A stretch of DNA of 64,000 nucleotides from Spirosoma pollinicola (lineage in GTDB: Bacteria; Bacteroidota; Bacteroidia; Cytophagales; Spirosomataceae): the NCBI RefSeq assembly GCF_002831565.1, contig NZ_CP025096.1, positions 6,811,014 through 6,875,013 on the forward strand. Reading direction: 5' to 3'. Position numbers and translations under genes: made by a program. The notes beneath the pieces are model-generated. The model did no database searches. It worked only from the letters and a program-made list of their open reading frames with translations, and was not told the DNA's origin. How positions within the stretch are numbered: the stretch's first letter is position 1; each line of letters begins with the position of its first letter. Positions 15,217-23,694 of this stretch are shown piece after piece.

Positions 15217-15564
15217 ATGAATGCATCAATAATAACCCTCACCCCTACCGAACTCCATTTTGATTGGGGTACGGACGGACTGGTGTTGTGGATTGAAGAG
15301 CTGGATGGCGCCGATAGTCTGGCCGGACAAATGAGTGAGGTAATGGACCGAATCGCCTTCGCCATAGAACTGCAAACGGGCTGGGACCACCGGACGGATG
15401 GCAACACCTTACACCCGCTGTATGGCTACCGGCTTCTGTTGCGAGATGCATCGGGCCTGTGGAACGCTGTCCAAACCGACGAAACCGGCCACTTCGCCGG
15501 CCTGACACCCCTCGAAGAAATGGACTACGAAGTAGCCTATGATAAGGTCATGTGGCTGGATTAA
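15217..15564 (+). CDS. Small protein of unknown function
   Basis: A 115-residue acidic soluble protein without signal peptide or membrane segment. The opening MNASIITLTPTELHFDWG and the patterns GLVLWIEELDG and GYRLLLRDASGLWNAV suggest a compact beta-rich fold. The ending EEMDYEVAYDKVMWLD is acidic. I do not recognise a family. It lies 33 bp after the hairpin that closes the nuclease operon. Whether it shares that transcript depends on whether the hairpin terminates. Codon use looks like the surroundings. Confidence 0.65.
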   Translation: MNASIITLTPTELHFDWGTDGLVLWIEELDGADSLAGQMSEVMDRIAFAIELQTGWDHRTDGNTLHPLYGYRLLLRDASGLWNAVQTDETGHFAGLTPLEEMDYEVAYDKVMWLD

Positions 15565-15684
15565 AGAGAGTTGATAAGCATTTTAGCAATTTTTTTTAAT
15601 CCAGCCACTTACTGTACTCCCATGCAACCTTTTGGATTTGGCTGGCATCTTTACCCAAAGTCAAACACAACTCCAAAAGCACAC

Positions 15685-16458
15685 ATGAAAACCCTTCTTC
15701 TCTCACTTCTTTTTGCCAGCCTGGCCGTGGCACCTGTTTTGGCACAATCAACGGTTGATGCCAAAGATATTATTGCCAAAATCAATCGTAAAGAATCTGT
15801 TTCGTATCAAAACGCCACGATTACCGGCGACCTTGACCTGACTGATCTGGCCAACAGAAGAGAGTCTCGTGAAGGAGGCTGGGGCGATTCGCGTCAGTTT
15901 CTAAGTGTTGTGGAAGTACCCGTAACCTTTAAAAACTGCAAATTTACGGGTAAGTTTCTGGCGTATCGCACTGAAGATTCTGACCGCAAACTGATCAAAA
16001 CCAACAACATCGTGTACAATGCCGACTTCAGAGAAGGGGTCACGATTGAGGGCTGTACGTTTGAAAAAGATGCGGCCTTTAAGTATTCGATCTTTGATCA
16101 ACGGGCCATTTTTACGAACAATACCTTCAAGGACATAGCGCTGTTCAAGTACAGCAAATTCCGCAACGCAGCCGACTTCAGCGGGTCAACCTTTCGGGAT
16201 TATGCCGATTTTAAATACACGAAGTTCGATGAATCGTCGTCCTTTCAGAAAGCAGCTTTTGAGCAGTATGCCGATTTCAAATACACGAAATACGACGAAC
16301 GGGTTGATTTCGGTCAGGCTCGCTTTAACCGCAACGCCGACTTTAAATACACCCATTTTCCCCGTGGTACAAATTTCGACGATACCCGTTTCGAAGGCTC
16401 TACCGACTTCAAATACACCACCCTCGATGGACGGAAATTCTCTCCAAATGGGCGGTAA
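15685..16458 (+). CDS. Secreted pentapeptide-repeat protein
   Basis: A 257-residue exported protein. The start at ATG 15685 gives a good signal peptide (MKTLLLSLLFASLAVAPVLAQ region); the longer frame from 15571 begins with an unlikely TTG. From about residue 40 it carries pentapeptide-like repeats. The clearest block is DFKYTKF, DFKYTKY, DFKYTHF and DFKYTTL, spaced 20 residues apart, i.e. four pentapeptides per helical turn, as expected for a right-handed quadrilateral beta-helix. Other strands read AAFKYSIF and ALFKYSKF. Export is unusual compared with cytosolic gyrase-protecting members such as Qnr and MfpA, so that role is unlikely. The function is unknown. Confidence 0.8.
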   Translation: MKTLLLSLLFASLAVAPVLAQSTVDAKDIIAKINRKESVSYQNATITGDLDLTDLANRRESREGGWGDSRQFLSVVEVPVTFKNCKFTGKFLAYRTEDSDRKLIKTNNIVYNADFREGVTIEGCTFEKDAAFKYSIFDQRAIFTNNTFKDIALFKYSKFRNAADFSGSTFRDYADFKYTKFDESSSFQKAAFEQYADFKYTKYDERVDFGQARFNRNADFKYTHFPRGTNFDDTRFEGSTDFKYTTLDGRKFSPNGR

Positions 16459-16469
16459 GTAGTAGTTGA

Positions 16470-16541
16470 CAGGTTATTGATTATTGGGTAATTGTCATTC
16501 CAGTTACCTAGTAACCAATAACCTAATAACCAATTTACAGG
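16470..16541. repeat. Imperfect inverted repeat, GGTTATTGG family
   Basis: GGTTATTGATTATTGGGTAA (about 16472-16491) pairs imperfectly with the AACCAATAACCTAATAACC stretch at 16513-16531. The same words recur in the gap 39318-39411 and at 40264-40284. It sits between the pentapeptide gene and the AsmA-like gene and blurs the latter's start. Confidence 0.55.
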
Positions 16542-16573
16542 TTTACCAATACGTTAACCAACTCCTCAACGTA

Positions 16574-17767
16574 TTGAAACGCGCCACAAAAATTTTCCTT
16601 GCACTGGTCGTCCTGCTGATCATTGCCCGCTTGCTTCTCCCCTATTTCGTACTTCGGTACGTCAATAAGACCCTGGCCGACATGGGAGGTGGGTATACAG
16701 GCCATGTCGAGGATATTGACATTCAACTCATTCGGGGTGCTTATCAGATTGATGATTTGCGTATTCGCAAGATCAGCGGAAAAGTTAAGGAGCCCTTCAT
16801 TTACATTCCCAAAACAGACCTTTCAGTTGAGTGGAAGTCGCTCTTTAAGGGAAAATTAGTAAGCGAAGTTGAAACCTACGAACCCGAAATAAACTTTGCC
16901 TTCAGCGAGAGCGAAGCCAGTAGTCAAACAGGGGCCGATGTAGACTGGACGGCTTATCTTAAGAAACTCCTGCCCATCAGCATCAACCGTTTTGCTATCG
17001 TCAATGGCAAAGTCAACCTGATAAGTCTGGTAACGCACCCCCGCGCCGACCTGTCTATTCAGAAATTTCAGGGCGAAATTCGGAATATTCGGAATGTCGA
17101 AGACAAAAATAAAAAGCTTCCCTCACCGGTCGTGGCATCGGGGGATGTGCCGGGTTATGGCGGCACCATGAACTTTTCGGCCAACATGAATTTTCTGAAA
17201 ATTGTGCCGGATTTCGACTACAACCTCCGATTCAGCGATTTACAACTGGTTAAGCTCAACCCGCTGGCCAAAGAGTATGCCAATATTGATTTTGAGCGGG
17301 GCACGGTGAGCGTTTACAGCGAAATGGCCATGCTCGATAGTAAGCTGAATGGCTACCTGAAGCCGCTTACGAAAGGCATGCAGATTTTCAAACTCAATGA
17401 GCATGAAGGTCGCTCAGTAGGCAAATTTTTTACTGAGTTGCTGGCCCAGGGAGGTACGGCCATCCTCAAGAACCAGAAGCATGATCAGGTAGCCACCCGA
17501 ATCCCACTCAATGGAACGATTGATAACATCGAGACATTCGTTTGGCCAACGATTTTTGGTGTGTTGCGTAATGCCTATATCGAAGCGTTCCAGGGTAAAT
17601 TCGACAACAACATCACCCTAAAGGATGCCCTAAAAAGCGTAAAGGAAGACTTTAAGGAAAAACGAATCGAACGAAAGGCTGAACGAAAAGAGAAGCGGGC
17701 AGAGCGAAAAGCCGAACGCAAGAAGAAGCGAGCAGAACGAAAAGCCAAAAAGAAGAACAAGGATTAA
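16574..17767 (+). CDS. AsmA/DUF748-like membrane-anchored protein with Lys/Arg-rich tail
   Basis: About 397 residues if it starts at TTG 16574 (reading LKRATKIFLALVVLLIIARL). No ATG is available, and an in-frame TTG at 16484 lies inside a repeat, so the start is uncertain. One N-terminal membrane helix is followed by a large periplasmic beta-rich region (YTGHVEDIDIQLIRGAYQID, PKTDLSVEWKSLFKG) characteristic of DUF748/AsmA-like proteins, bridge-like factors linked to lipid or outer-membrane homeostasis. The last 45 residues are a charged helix of ERKAERKEKRAERK repeats. A perfect 41-bp hairpin follows 9 bp after the stop. Function is inferred from the family only. Confidence 0.7.
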   Translation: MKRATKIFLALVVLLIIARLLLPYFVLRYVNKTLADMGGGYTGHVEDIDIQLIRGAYQIDDLRIRKISGKVKEPFIYIPKTDLSVEWKSLFKGKLVSEVETYEPEINFAFSESEASSQTGADVDWTAYLKKLLPISINRFAIVNGKVNLISLVTHPRADLSIQKFQGEIRNIRNVEDKNKKLPSPVVASGDVPGYGGTMNFSANMNFLKIVPDFDYNLRFSDLQLVKLNPLAKEYANIDFERGTVSVYSEMAMLDSKLNGYLKPLTKGMQIFKLNEHEGRSVGKFFTELLAQGGTAILKNQKHDQVATRIPLNGTIDNIETFVWPTIFGVLRNAYIEAFQGKFDNNITLKDALKSVKEDFKEKRIERKAERKEKRAERKAERKKKRAERKAKKKNKD

Positions 17768-17776
17768 ATGGAATTA

Positions 17777-17873
17777 TTAAACACGGATACGGTCCGCCGT
17801 TGGGGCACAGAGTTTAAGGAATTGGAAAATCTTTAAACTCTGTGCCCCAACGGCGGACCGTATCCGTGTTTAA
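17777..17873. repeat. Perfect 41-bp-arm hairpin, CACAGAG family
   Basis: Arms 17777-17817 and 17833-17873 are perfect complements around a 15-nt loop. The arms begin TTAAACACGG and include GGTCCGCCG and GGGGCACAGAG, homologous to the element at 5156. It fills the gap between two convergent genes. No U-tract follows in either direction. Confidence 0.95.
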
Positions 17874-17883
17874 CAAGCCTGTT

Positions 17884-18210
17884 TTACTGCTTTGGCTTAC
17901 GATACAGCAATGTATCTGCTCGAGCGCCCGAAGCGGTTCGGCGGGGAGCATACCTGTTCTTACCTTTACGTACACCAGCATCCTTTTCCTGTTTATAGGA
18001 CGGAATGGCATTATCCTTACTTTCCAGATTATCCTTTTGCGAAGGTGGCGGAATAGGCTTGTTCGACCGCGCCGTTACAGCCGACTTCGATTTAGGATTG
18101 TTCACACCAGCCGTCATGGATTTGGGCTCACTCGCTTTGTTCGATGAGGGTGTCGTCTGAGCCAGGGCTGTCGTGGTCATCAGCGCTACACCGAGCATTA
18201 ATTTGATCAT
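17884..18210 (-). CDS. Small secreted basic protein, unknown function
   Basis: A 108-residue protein with a clear signal peptide (MIKLMLGVALMTTTALAQ). The mature part is basic and of low complexity, rich in Lys, Ser, Pro, Asn and Thr (SKASEPKSMT style), ending RRTASGARADTLLYRKPKQ. It is probably unstructured in the periplasm or outside the cell. It lies 29 bp downstream of a second small secreted basic protein of similar style, so the two look co-transcribed and perhaps related. I do not recognise a family. Confidence 0.65.
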   Translation of the reverse strand: MIKLMLGVALMTTTALAQTTPSSNKASEPKSMTAGVNNPKSKSAVTARSNKPIPPPSQKDNLESKDNAIPSYKQEKDAGVRKGKNRYAPRRTASGARADTLLYRKPKQ

Positions 18211-18239
18211 ATTTTTCGTTGAGTTTTATTCATTAACAC

Positions 18240-18515
18240 TTACCGTCGAACGCTGTCTACTTTCGTAGCACCACCCCGGCGCAGCGAATCGGGCGGCAGG
18301 CGCTTTTGCTTCCGGTTTTTGGGTAACGTCGTATCCAAACCCGCTTCCATTTTCATACGCTCCTGCCGGTTGGTCTTCATCTTAGGCCGCGCTGGATTGG
18401 CCTGACGGGTATCCGTCGTTGATGTCGACTGCTGCATGGTTGGCGTTTGACCGCTTTGGCCAAATGCACTTACGCTTAGGATAATACCCAGCATACCAAA
18501 CATGAATCGTTTCAT
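18240..18515 (-). CDS. Small secreted basic protein, unknown function
   Basis: A 91-residue protein with a signal peptide (MKRFMFGMLGIILSVSAFGQ). The mature chain is Gln/Thr/Arg/Lys-rich (TTDTRQANPARPKMKTNRQE) and predicted to be disordered. It is the first gene of a two-gene unit with the protein at 17884, divergent from the ECF sigma gene across a 185 bp gap. That gap holds a short CGGGCGG/CCGCCCG stem at 18638-18664. Control by the neighbouring sigma factor is possible but unproven. Confidence 0.65.
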   Translation of the reverse strand: MKRFMFGMLGIILSVSAFGQSGQTPTMQQSTSTTDTRQANPARPKMKTNRQERMKMEAGLDTTLPKNRKQKRLPPDSLRRGGATKVDSVRR

Positions 18516-18700
18516 AATTTCGTTGAGTTAGTATCAACTTGTAACGACTTGAGGCAACAATAGGTTATGGTTTTAGCGGGTTATTGAGGATGTGAACTAC
18601 CGGAATCTTTAGGCTTTTGTTCCTGCAACCCGATTTCCGGGCGGTTTTTGTGGAATCCCGCCCGTTATTGCATCAATAGGGGTAAGCAGTCAGTTCGTGT

Positions 18701-19303
18701 ATGTTTTTAAAACTGTTTCGTAAGCCCAGGCCCAGTACCGACCGATCGCGCAGCGATCCGGCCGACTATATCGCAACCTACCGCGCTACCGGCGACCTGG
18801 CCGTATTGGGCGAACTTTATGAGCAACATATGGACCTGGTCTATGCTGTTTGCTTCAATTACCTGCGTGATGAAGACGAAGCCAAAGATGCCGTTATGAG
18901 CCTGTTTGAACAGTTGGTGACCGACTTGAAAAAGCACGACGTGCAGCAATTTGGTCCCTGGCTTCACAGCGTTGCCCGTAACTACTGTTTGATGCAGCTG
19001 CGTAAAAATCAGGCTCATCCCAAAACCGCGCTGGTAACCGGCACGGGAGCCGACCTTGACGATGAACCCGTTATGCGAATTGCAGAAGATGACTCCGACC
19101 TGTTGGACCTTGAAGAAGACCTGACAACAATGGAAGCCTGCTTGCAAACCCTGCCACCCGAACAGAAAACCTGTCTGACCCTCTTTTATCTGGAAAAGAA
19201 AACCTATACCGAAGTGGCCGACCTAACGGGTTACGATCTGAAACAGGTAAAAAGTTATTTGCAAAATGGCCGCCGAAAGTTGAAAATTTGTATGTCTAAG
19301 TAA
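18701..19303 (+). CDS. ECF-type RNA polymerase sigma factor
   Basis: A 200-residue sigma-70 family protein. Region 2 is at about 35-95 (DLVYAVCFNYLRDEDEAKDA, the core-binding and -10 recognition part), and region 4 is at about 140-195 (LQTLPPEQKTCLTLFYLEKK, then TYTEVADLTGYDLKQVKSYL, an HTH for the -35 element). There is no sigma 1.1 or 3 domain. The next gene, 53 bp on, encodes a one-helix membrane protein that looks like its anti-sigma factor, the usual ECF arrangement. The N-terminus is rich in Arg/Pro/Ser and about 25 residues longer than the domain needs. Its target genes are unknown. Confidence 0.9.
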   Translation: MFLKLFRKPRPSTDRSRSDPADYIATYRATGDLAVLGELYEQHMDLVYAVCFNYLRDEDEAKDAVMSLFEQLVTDLKKHDVQQFGPWLHSVARNYCLMQLRKNQAHPKTALVTGTGADLDDEPVMRIAEDDSDLLDLEEDLTTMEACLQTLPPEQKTCLTLFYLEKKTYTEVADLTGYDLKQVKSYLQNGRRKLKICMSK

Positions 19304-19356
19304 CGCAGGGTTATCTCTGCGCTTTAGTTGATTGCGGGCAATACCGCGTTACAACA

Positions 19357-19773
19357 ATGATTGACCAACTAACTTTTGATGATTTACGGGCGTATCAATC
19401 CGGGCAGTTAAGTGGCCCGGCGCGGTACCGTGTAGAGCGACTTCTGCTCGAAAACCCTTTCTACGCCGACGCACTTGCCGGGTTGGAAGCCATGCAGCAA
19501 ACAGCCGCTAACACATCGGCACACCCAACCACCGAGCAGCTTGCCGAACTTCGGGATGCCCTGCATGAGCGCATTCATGCCTCGGCAACTAAAAAACGGC
19601 TCTGGCCACTCTGGATTGCGACAACAACAGCCGCTATTTTGTTTATGCTGGCCGTAGCCATTTATTTAATCTTTTTTGCGCCAAAGCAACCCGTAAAATC
19701 AATACCGAAGCCGACACCTGCCGTAACGAGTAGTGTGTTCAGTAACACCGTGTTCGGAGCGGTAACGGCATGA
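19357..19773 (+). CDS. Probable anti-sigma factor, single-pass membrane protein
   Basis: A 138-residue protein. The cytoplasmic N-terminal part (FDDLRAYQSGQLSGPARYRV, then LLENPFYADALAGLEAM) has the helical pattern seen in membrane proteins encoded beside Bacteroidota ECF sigma genes. One transmembrane helix is at about 85-109 (LWIATTTAAILFMLAVAIYL), followed by a short Pro-rich periplasmic tail. It lies 53 bp after the sigma gene. The classic HxxxCxxC zinc motif is absent, so sigma binding is inferred from position and topology. Confidence 0.7.
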   Translation: MIDQLTFDDLRAYQSGQLSGPARYRVERLLLENPFYADALAGLEAMQQTAANTSAHPTTEQLAELRDALHERIHASATKKRLWPLWIATTTAAILFMLAVAIYLIFFAPKQPVKSIPKPTPAVTSSVFSNTVFGAVTA

Positions 19774-19911
19774 CAGAAAAGCGCCTGCACAATAGCCAGC
19801 AATAAAAAAATAGCCTACCCTTTTGACCGAACGCTCAATATTCTTTTGAAAGAATAAAACATTTCCAAAACGAAGGACGTTAACCGGACATATCAACTTA
19901 TCGATTGCTCT

Positions 19912-20580
19912 ATGTTTCGCGCAAATTCACTACGTATTACACTACTCTCCTTTCTGTTTCTTACTGGCTGTTTATCAGGCAGTTTTGCCCAACAACGATT
20001 TAGTGCAGGCCCACGGGTTGGCTTGAATTTATCCACATTTGGCATGGATGCCAAGGGGTATACGTTACGGCCGGGTGTAACAGCCGGTGCCTTTTTAATG
20101 TACAGCTCACTGAACCATTTTGGTATTTCGGGCGATGTTCTTTACTCGCAAATGGGTGGTAAGTATAACCAGTCCAATGACTCGTTCAAACAACGGATCA
20201 ACTACCTCGAAATCCCCGTTGCGCTGCGTTATTTCCTGACATTGAACGGAAATTTCCGACCCAATGTGTTCTTTGGTCCATCATTGGGTTTTAAGCTCAA
20301 TGCAAAACGCACCAACTACATAAATCAGGGCGTTGTTAAACAGGATTTCGATAACAGCGCTCAATTCCGCTCGATGGATTTAGGTCTGGTTGCCGGTTTC
20401 CAGCTTAACTTTAAAGGACTGGCCGAACGGCAGCGTTTCCTGATCGATGCCCGTTACCGCTACGGTCTGAGCGACATTACGCTCGACGACAACCAGAACG
20501 TCAATAACTCAACCATCACCCTAACGCTCGGCTACGGCTTTGGCGTTGGGCCGGAATACCGCAGCCGGTACCGGAAATAG
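19912..20580 (+). CDS. PorT-like outer-membrane beta-barrel protein
   Basis: A 222-residue protein with a signal peptide ending near GSFAQ (a LFLTGC stretch could alternatively be a lipobox). The mature part is a series of amphipathic strands (FSAGPRVGLNLSTFG, FGISGDVLYSQMGGKY, INYLEIPVALRYFLTLNG, FFGPSLGFKLNA, GLVAGFQLNFKGLA, RYRYGLSDITL, ITLTLGYGFG) typical of the PorT/OMP_b-brl_2 family of about eight strands. It follows the sigma/anti-sigma pair by 138 bp and is closed by a terminator. A link to that regulon is plausible but not shown. Confidence 0.82.
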   Translation: MFRANSLRITLLSFLFLTGCLSGSFAQQRFSAGPRVGLNLSTFGMDAKGYTLRPGVTAGAFLMYSSLNHFGISGDVLYSQMGGKYNQSNDSFKQRINYLEIPVALRYFLTLNGNFRPNVFFGPSLGFKLNAKRTNYINQGVVKQDFDNSAQFRSMDLGLVAGFQLNFKGLAERQRFLIDARYRYGLSDITLDDNQNVNNSTITLTLGYGFGVGPEYRSRYRK

Positions 20581-20600
20581 TTAATTCGCACTGTCTATCA

Positions 20601-20646
20601 AATGTCCTCGCTACGCTTATTTAATGAGCTGGCGAGGACATTTTTT
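20601..20646 (+). terminator. Intrinsic terminator after the PorT-like gene
   Basis: Arms AATGTCCTCGC (20601-20611) and its complement (20632-20642) are followed by T6. It lies between the PorT-like stop and the true start of the next gene, and rules out that gene's longer reading frame from 20602. Confidence 0.88.
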
Positions 20647-20682
20647 GTATTTTTGGCCTATCACGACCCAATTTTCCTGCTC

Positions 20683-23600
20683 ATGCCCTTCTGCCGGTTC
20701 GCTTTTTTTGGTTTTCTCAGCGTTTTATTGTCCTTAACGACCTTCGCGCAAACAACATCACCAACGTTTCTCAAACTTAACCCTAGGCAGGCCTGCTGGG
20801 TCGATTCGGTGTTTACGAACATGAAACCCGAAGACCGCATTGCCCAGTTGATCATGGTGGCCGGGTACTCGAATCGCAAACCGGGCTACGAAGATTCGCT
20901 TATAACACTGGTTCGAACCAATAAACTTGGTGGAGTGGTCATGTTTCAGGGTGGGCCTGTTCGGCAGGCGCGGCTCACCAACCGGTTGCAGGCCAGTTCG
21001 CCCGTGCCGCTGCTCATTGCGATGGATGCCGAATGGGGTATTGCCATGCGACTCGACAGCACGGTTCGCTATCCGTATCAGATGACGCTGGGTGCTATGC
21101 AGGGCGCAGGTTCCGATTCGCTCATTTATCAGATGGGGGCCAATTTGGCAAAACAGGCCCGTCGACTGGGTATGCACGTGAACTTCGCCCCCTCCGTCGA
21201 TGTCAATAATAACCCCAACAATCCCGTTATAAACTTCCGGTCGTTTGGCGAGAACAAGTACGAAGTGGCACGCAAGGCCCTCGCCTACATGCGCGGCATG
21301 CAGGATAACCAACTGTTAACCAGCCTGAAACACTTCCCTGGCCACGGCGATACCGGCACCGATTCACACTACGACTTGCCGCTGATCGCCAAGAGCCGTG
21401 CCCAGCTCGATTCGCTGGAGTTGTATCCATTCCAGCAGTTGATCAAAGCAGGTGCTGCCGGTGTCATGATTGCCCATTTGAGTATTCCCGCGCTCGATAC
21501 CACGCGCAACCGCCCCTCAACCCTCTCCCCCGCCATTGTTACGAACCTCCTCAAAAACGAATTGGGTTTCCAGGGACTGGTTTTTTCAGATGCCATGAAC
21601 ATGAAAGGCGTTACCAAGTATTTTCCTTCGGGCAAAGCCGATGAACTTGGTATTGAAGCGGGCATGGACGTACTGGAATTTACGGAAGATGTGCCAGCCG
21701 CGTTAGCCCAGATCAAACAGGCCATTGTCGACGGACGTATCAGTCAGGCTTCTATCGACGCCCGTTGCCTGAAAGTATTAAAGGCCAAAGCATGGGTTGG
21801 ACTGGATCAGTACAAACCCATTGAGATGGAGAATCTGGTTAGTGATCTCAATCCTGTACAGGACGAATTGCTCAACCGGAAGTTCACCGAAAGCAGCCTG
21901 ACTGTTCTTAAAAATGATAAAGGGTTATTGCCTCTGCAACGGCTCGACACACTCCGAATTGCCTCGGTAGCCGTTGAGAGCGACAAAATCACGGCTTTTC
22001 AGCAAATGGCGAGCAACTATACGCAGGTCGATCACTTTAACCTGACATCCCGCACGCCCGATTCCACGCTGGCGATGATCCGCGATTCACTCAAAAACTA
22101 CAACCTTATTCTGGTTGATGTTCACCTGAACAACATCCGCCCTGCCGTTAAATATGGTCTGCAAGCCAAAACCGCCGGGCTGGTTGGCGAGTTGGTGGCG
22201 ACCGGAAAAGCCATTGTTACGGTGTTCGGGAATGTGTATGCGCTGGACAAGCTCACCTTCCCGATGGACACGGTCCAACCCAGCCGTAACATTGAACAGG
22301 CAAGGGCCATTATCATGCCCTATCAACTCACGAACTACACCGAAGAGTTATCGGCACAGTTGATTTTTGGGGCTATCGGCGCATCAGGCAAACTACCCGT
22401 CACCGTTAACCAACGCTTCCGATTGGGCGATGGCTTGCCCGTTAAATCCATCGGTCGGCTCAAATACACCATCCCCGAAGAAGTGGGTATCAACGGTAAA
22501 TTCTTGGCGCAACAGGTCGACTCCCTTGTCAATGTGGGTATAAGTCAGGGTGCTTTCCCGGGATGCGTGGTGCAGATGGCGAAAGACGGCAAAGTGATTT
22601 TCCGGAAAGCGTATGGCAAACATACCTACGATGCTTCGCTGGGGGCCGAACCCCTGCCCGTTCAGCTGGACGACCTCTATGACATGGCATCGGTTACGAA
22701 AGTGAGCACGTCGACGCCGGCCCTGATGCACCTCGTTGACGATGGGAAGTTTAACCTCAACGGCAAAATGGCCGATTACCTGCCCGGTTTCAAGAAATCG
22801 AATAAAGCGGATTTACTCTGGCGCGATGTGCTCACCCATCAGGCCCGACTAAAAGCATGGATTCCGTTCTGGATGGACACAAAAAATCCCGATGGTACAT
22901 GGAAACCCAAAACGTTCAAAGCGGAACGCTCCGGTCGTTACCCCATTGAGGTGACGGACAGCCTGTATGAATTCAAAAACTACCCAAAAACGATTTTCGA
23001 GCAAATAAAAGACTCGCCCCTGAACGCGAAAAAAGAGTACGTGTATTCTGATTTGTCGTTCATCCTATACCCTCAAATTGTGAAGCGCTTAACGGGAATT
23101 GACTTTGAGGATTACCTCAAAACAACGTTCTACAAACCACTCGGGGCCACTACGCTTACGTTTTTACCCCGTCGATATTATTCACTCAGCCGGATTGTAC
23201 CCACAGAATATGACTCGCTGTTCCGCAAAACACTCATCTGGGGGCGTGTCCATGACGAAGGCGCAGCTATGTTGAACGGGCTTTCGGGACACGCGGGCTT
23301 GTTTGGTAATGCCAATGATTTGATGAAGGTGTATGAGATGTATCGCCAGAAGGGCAGCTACGGCGGTCAACAGTTTATTTCGGCCAAAACCATTGCCGAA
23401 TTCACGCGCTACCAGTTTCCGGAGTTGGGCAACCGGCGCGGACTGGGTTTCGACAAACCCTCGTTTACCTATACCGGCAATGCCCCAAAATCGGCGACCA
23501 AAGCCAGCTACGGGCACTCAGGCTACACGGGCACCTTCGTTTGGGTTGAGCCCGATCCGGCCTATAAACTGACATACATATTTTTGTGCAATCGTGTGTA

Positions 23601-23694
23601 TCCTACGAGAAATAACCCTAAACTTGGTAATCTAAATACCCGCACCAATATCGTCGAAGCATTGTATCAGGCAACGAAACGTGGACTGCAATGA
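20683..23694 (+). CDS. NagZ-like beta-N-acetylglucosaminidase fused to a beta-lactamase-family serine hydrolase
   Basis: A 1003-residue exported enzyme (signal peptide MPFCRFAFFGFLSVLLSLTT). The first half is a glycoside hydrolase family 3 domain: KHFPGHGDTGTDSH (216-229) is the NagZ His loop, SDAMNMKG contains the nucleophile D303, and a GH3 C-terminal region follows to about 590. The second half is a class C beta-lactamase/esterase fold: MASVTKV gives S670 and K673, and YSDLSF replaces the usual Tyr-x-Asn. It probably trims peptidoglycan or its fragments in the periplasm. The reading frame from 20602 is rejected because it crosses a terminator. It overlaps the next gene by 4 bp (ATGA). Confidence 0.88.
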   Translation: MPFCRFAFFGFLSVLLSLTTFAQTTSPTFLKLNPRQACWVDSVFTNMKPEDRIAQLIMVAGYSNRKPGYEDSLITLVRTNKLGGVVMFQGGPVRQARLTNRLQASSPVPLLIAMDAEWGIAMRLDSTVRYPYQMTLGAMQGAGSDSLIYQMGANLAKQARRLGMHVNFAPSVDVNNNPNNPVINFRSFGENKYEVARKALAYMRGMQDNQLLTSLKHFPGHGDTGTDSHYDLPLIAKSRAQLDSLELYPFQQLIKAGAAGVMIAHLSIPALDTTRNRPSTLSPAIVTNLLKNELGFQGLVFSDAMNMKGVTKYFPSGKADELGIEAGMDVLEFTEDVPAALAQIKQAIVDGRISQASIDARCLKVLKAKAWVGLDQYKPIEMENLVSDLNPVQDELLNRKFTESSLTVLKNDKGLLPLQRLDTLRIASVAVESDKITAFQQMASNYTQVDHFNLTSRTPDSTLAMIRDSLKNYNLILVDVHLNNIRPAVKYGLQAKTAGLVGELVATGKAIVTVFGNVYALDKLTFPMDTVQPSRNIEQARAIIMPYQLTNYTEELSAQLIFGAIGASGKLPVTVNQRFRLGDGLPVKSIGRLKYTIPEEVGINGKFLAQQVDSLVNVGISQGAFPGCVVQMAKDGKVIFRKAYGKHTYDASLGAEPLPVQLDDLYDMASVTKVSTSTPALMHLVDDGKFNLNGKMADYLPGFKKSNKADLLWRDVLTHQARLKAWIPFWMDTKNPDGTWKPKTFKAERSGRYPIEVTDSLYEFKNYPKTIFEQIKDSPLNAKKEYVYSDLSFILYPQIVKRLTGIDFEDYLKTTFYKPLGATTLTFLPRRYYSLSRIVPTEYDSLFRKTLIWGRVHDEGAAMLNGLSGHAGLFGNANDLMKVYEMYRQKGSYGGQQFISAKTIAEFTRYQFPELGNRRGLGFDKPSFTYTGNAPKSATKASYGHSGYTGTFVWVEPDPAYKLTYIFLCNRVYPTRNNPKLGNLNTRTNIVEALYQATKRGLQ

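Noticed and set aside
12924..15564. Intact prophage
   Set aside because: Only a repressor-like and a RecE-like gene are present; no integrase, terminase, portal, capsid or attachment-site repeat is seen.
20602..20682. N-terminal extension of the NagZ/beta-lactamase gene
   Set aside because: It crosses an intrinsic terminator with a T6 tract; the signal peptide starts at 20683.
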